DNA of 21,032 nt, from NCBI GenBank assembly GCA_910577765.1, contig CAJTOV010000061.1, positions 1 through 21,032 on the forward strand, read 5' to 3'. Made by a program: the position numbers and the translations under genes. Within the stretch, counting starts at the first letter, position 1. Each line of letters opens with the position of its first letter. The notes beneath the pieces were generated by a model. It was given only the letters and a program-made list of their open reading frames with translations, made no database searches and was not told the origin of the DNA. Positions 21,017 through 21,032 of this stretch are shown piece by piece. This stretch comes from an uncultured Lachnospiraceae bacterium (lineage in GTDB: Bacteria > Bacillota > Clostridia > Lachnospirales > Lachnospiraceae).

Positions 21017-21032
21017 ACATCGGGCGGACGCC

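Noticed and set aside
1..21032. A single 21-kb composite transposon bounded by the terminal inverted repeats
   Set aside because: The interior carries core genes such as spoVT and trpS of normal composition and no transposase near either end; only the right-hand 3.7 kb looks foreign.

Overview
The window looks like chromosome from a spore-forming, anaerobic, fairly GC-rich Firmicute, most likely a Lachnospiraceae of the Enterocloster / Clostridium clostridioforme type. The reasons are a SpoVT sporulation regulator, rubrerythrin, ferredoxin-type aldo/keto reductase, strong AGGAGG-type ribosome sites, sigma-A promoters, and the absence of aerobic respiratory genes. The genus is inferred from protein style, not from a database match. 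No rRNA, tRNA or CRISPR array is visible.

Layout. (1) 1-7700: spoVT with a long hairpin terminator; an aldo/keto reductase with an N-terminal monooxygenase-like (ABM) domain and two 4Fe-4S motifs; an HD-GYP-like phosphohydrolase with an insertion; a zinc-ribbon protein; malQ carrying an in-frame 39-bp tandem repeat; a convergent membrane-anchored protein; and a small RelA/SpoT-type HD hydrolase. (2) 7700-11250: an envelope protein of unknown function behind a strong promoter and ~180-nt leader, a cupin overlapping a 56-aa DUF3006-like gene by one base, trpS, and a possible C39-like cysteine-peptidase-fold protein. (3) 11240-16480: a fumarylacetoacetate-hydrolase-family gene, then marR and an apparent operon of NhaC-family antiporter, PatB/MalY-type C-S lyase and DUF169 protein. 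Two matching AGTTTC-N4-GAAACT palindromes, one at the stop codon of marR and one just downstream of the transporter promoter, suggest that MarR controls this operon. (4) 16540-17170: rubrerythrin behind a possible forespore-type promoter.

(5) 17170-20935 is different. It is visibly AT-rich and holds only accessory genes: a BrnTA-type toxin-antitoxin pair whose toxin has lost its start next to a probable transposase fragment, a small frame with a good ribosome site but no ATG, a 389-aa protein joining an McrB-like N-terminal region to a DUF3883 nuclease-like domain, a DUF2971 protein, and a DUF4258/YgiT-type toxin-antitoxin pair. This reads as a small defence/stabilisation island acquired by transfer.

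The whole 21 kb is bracketed by a 54-bp inverted repeat (1-54 against 20936-20989, 51 of 54 positions identical). The right copy is half of a long near-perfect palindrome. It could be an interspersed repeat family, an insertion hotspot or an inversion/recombination site. The strongest candidates for something undescribed are the McrB-N-like/DUF3883 gene with its small upstream frame, and this palindromic repeat.
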